A stretch of 64,000 nucleotides of DNA from Deinococcus detaillensis (GTDB taxonomy: Bacteria > Deinococcota > Deinococci > Deinococcales > Deinococcaceae): NCBI RefSeq assembly GCF_007280555.1, contig NZ_VKDB01000012.1:1-64000 (forward strand), given 5' to 3'. The notes below the pieces were generated by a model. The model saw only the letters and a list, made by a program, of their open reading frames with translations, had not been told where the DNA came from and did not search any database. Positions 63,773 through 64,000 of this stretch are shown piece by piece. The position numbers were made by a program, and so were the translations under genes. Positions within the stretch are counted from its first letter, which is position 1; each line of letters starts with the position of its first letter.

Positions 63773-64000
63773 ATGACCCGCCGCACGCCCGCCGATCCCC
63801 GTTTCAACGACCAGTCCAATACCCAAACCCTGGAGCGCACCCAAATTACCCGCCCGCGCCTGTACCGGGTGCTGCTGCTCAACGACGATTACACGCCGAT
63901 GGAATTCGTGGTGATGGTGCTGGGCCGCTATTTCCGCAAGTCGGACAGCGACGCCGAGATGATCATGCTGGCCGTTCACCGCAAGGGGCAGGGCGTGGCC
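63773..64000 (+). CDS. clpS: ATP-dependent Clp protease adaptor ClpS (cut by window edge)
   Basis: The first 76 codons encode the ClpS signature [20 protein letters not shown] and the following [23 protein letters not shown]. ClpS brings N-degron substrates to ClpA/ClpP. Asp/Asp in [10 protein letters not shown] binds the substrate N-terminus. The gene runs off the right edge, and clpA usually follows. ATG 63773 is preferred, with a TAGCAT box 7 nt upstream; ATG 63764 would add three residues. Confidence 0.93.
   Translation, partial: MTRRTPADPRFNDQSNTQTLERTQITRPRLYRVLLLNDDYTPMEFVVMVLGRYFRKSDSDAEMIMLAVHRKGQGVA

Overview
The window is 64 kb of a high-GC bacterial chromosome and reads as Deinococcus. 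The reasons are the gene families (LCP protein, DUF4384 surface proteins, LRV-repeat protein, DUF2239 protein, a complete System I cytochrome c maturation set) and, most tellingly, many genes with a TANNNT -10 box only 5-7 nt before the start codon, the signature of leaderless mRNAs known from this genus. I do not name a species. No rRNA, CRISPR array, prophage or intact insertion sequence is visible; only a 22-codon open end at the left edge might be a transposase tail.

Layout. 0-6 kb: an orphan amino-acid-type binding protein, a possible B3/EcoRII-N-like DNA-binding protein, a divergent PlsY paralogue and a large membrane protein. 5.6-15.4 kb: cytochrome c maturation, with a CXXC-less thioredoxin-like protein, ccdA, ccmA, ccmB, then ccmC, ccmD, ccmE, ccmF, ccmG, ccmH, a ccmI-like TPR protein fused to a cytochrome c domain, and a Rieske protein. 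An inverted lipoprotein gene splits the cluster. 15-24 kb: GNAT, LCP cell-wall ligase, a second binding protein, a thioredoxin, an ART-like unknown, an M16 protease pair (one catalytic, one not), an S41 protease and a CAX antiporter.

24-35 kb: a coupled LRV-DUF2239-exonuclease trio, ispF-trmL, a secreted subtilase, and an amino-sugar type operon (RpiR regulator, binding protein, two permeases, NagZ-like glycosidase) with no ATPase gene. 34.7-42 kb: M8-like metallopeptidase, FAD monooxygenase, CPT-like kinase, lipB-lipA, a LysM/M23 peptidase, truA and tRNA-Leu. 43-49.5 kb: a natural ATPase-permease fusion, an EamA exporter, a phoB-phoR-phoU set without pst genes, a P-loop kinase and an MBL hydrolase. 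49.5-64 kb: tRNA-Trp, DEAD-box helicase, tRNA-Gln, a DUF4384/PEGA protein, a third binding protein, a bacterial dynamin, an esterase, cdaA-cdaR (c-di-AMP synthesis), a two-domain ABC ATPase, two CHRD-like proteins, a second DUF4384 protein and the start of clpS.

The common thread is envelope biology and redox: heme export and cytochrome assembly, cell-wall ligation and recycling, secreted proteases, and c-di-AMP. I found no clear undescribed multi-gene system. The best leads are the CcmI-cytochrome c fusion, the nested inverted repeats at 45.5 and 46.4 kb, the ART-like protein, the putative B3-like protein and the divergent PlsY.
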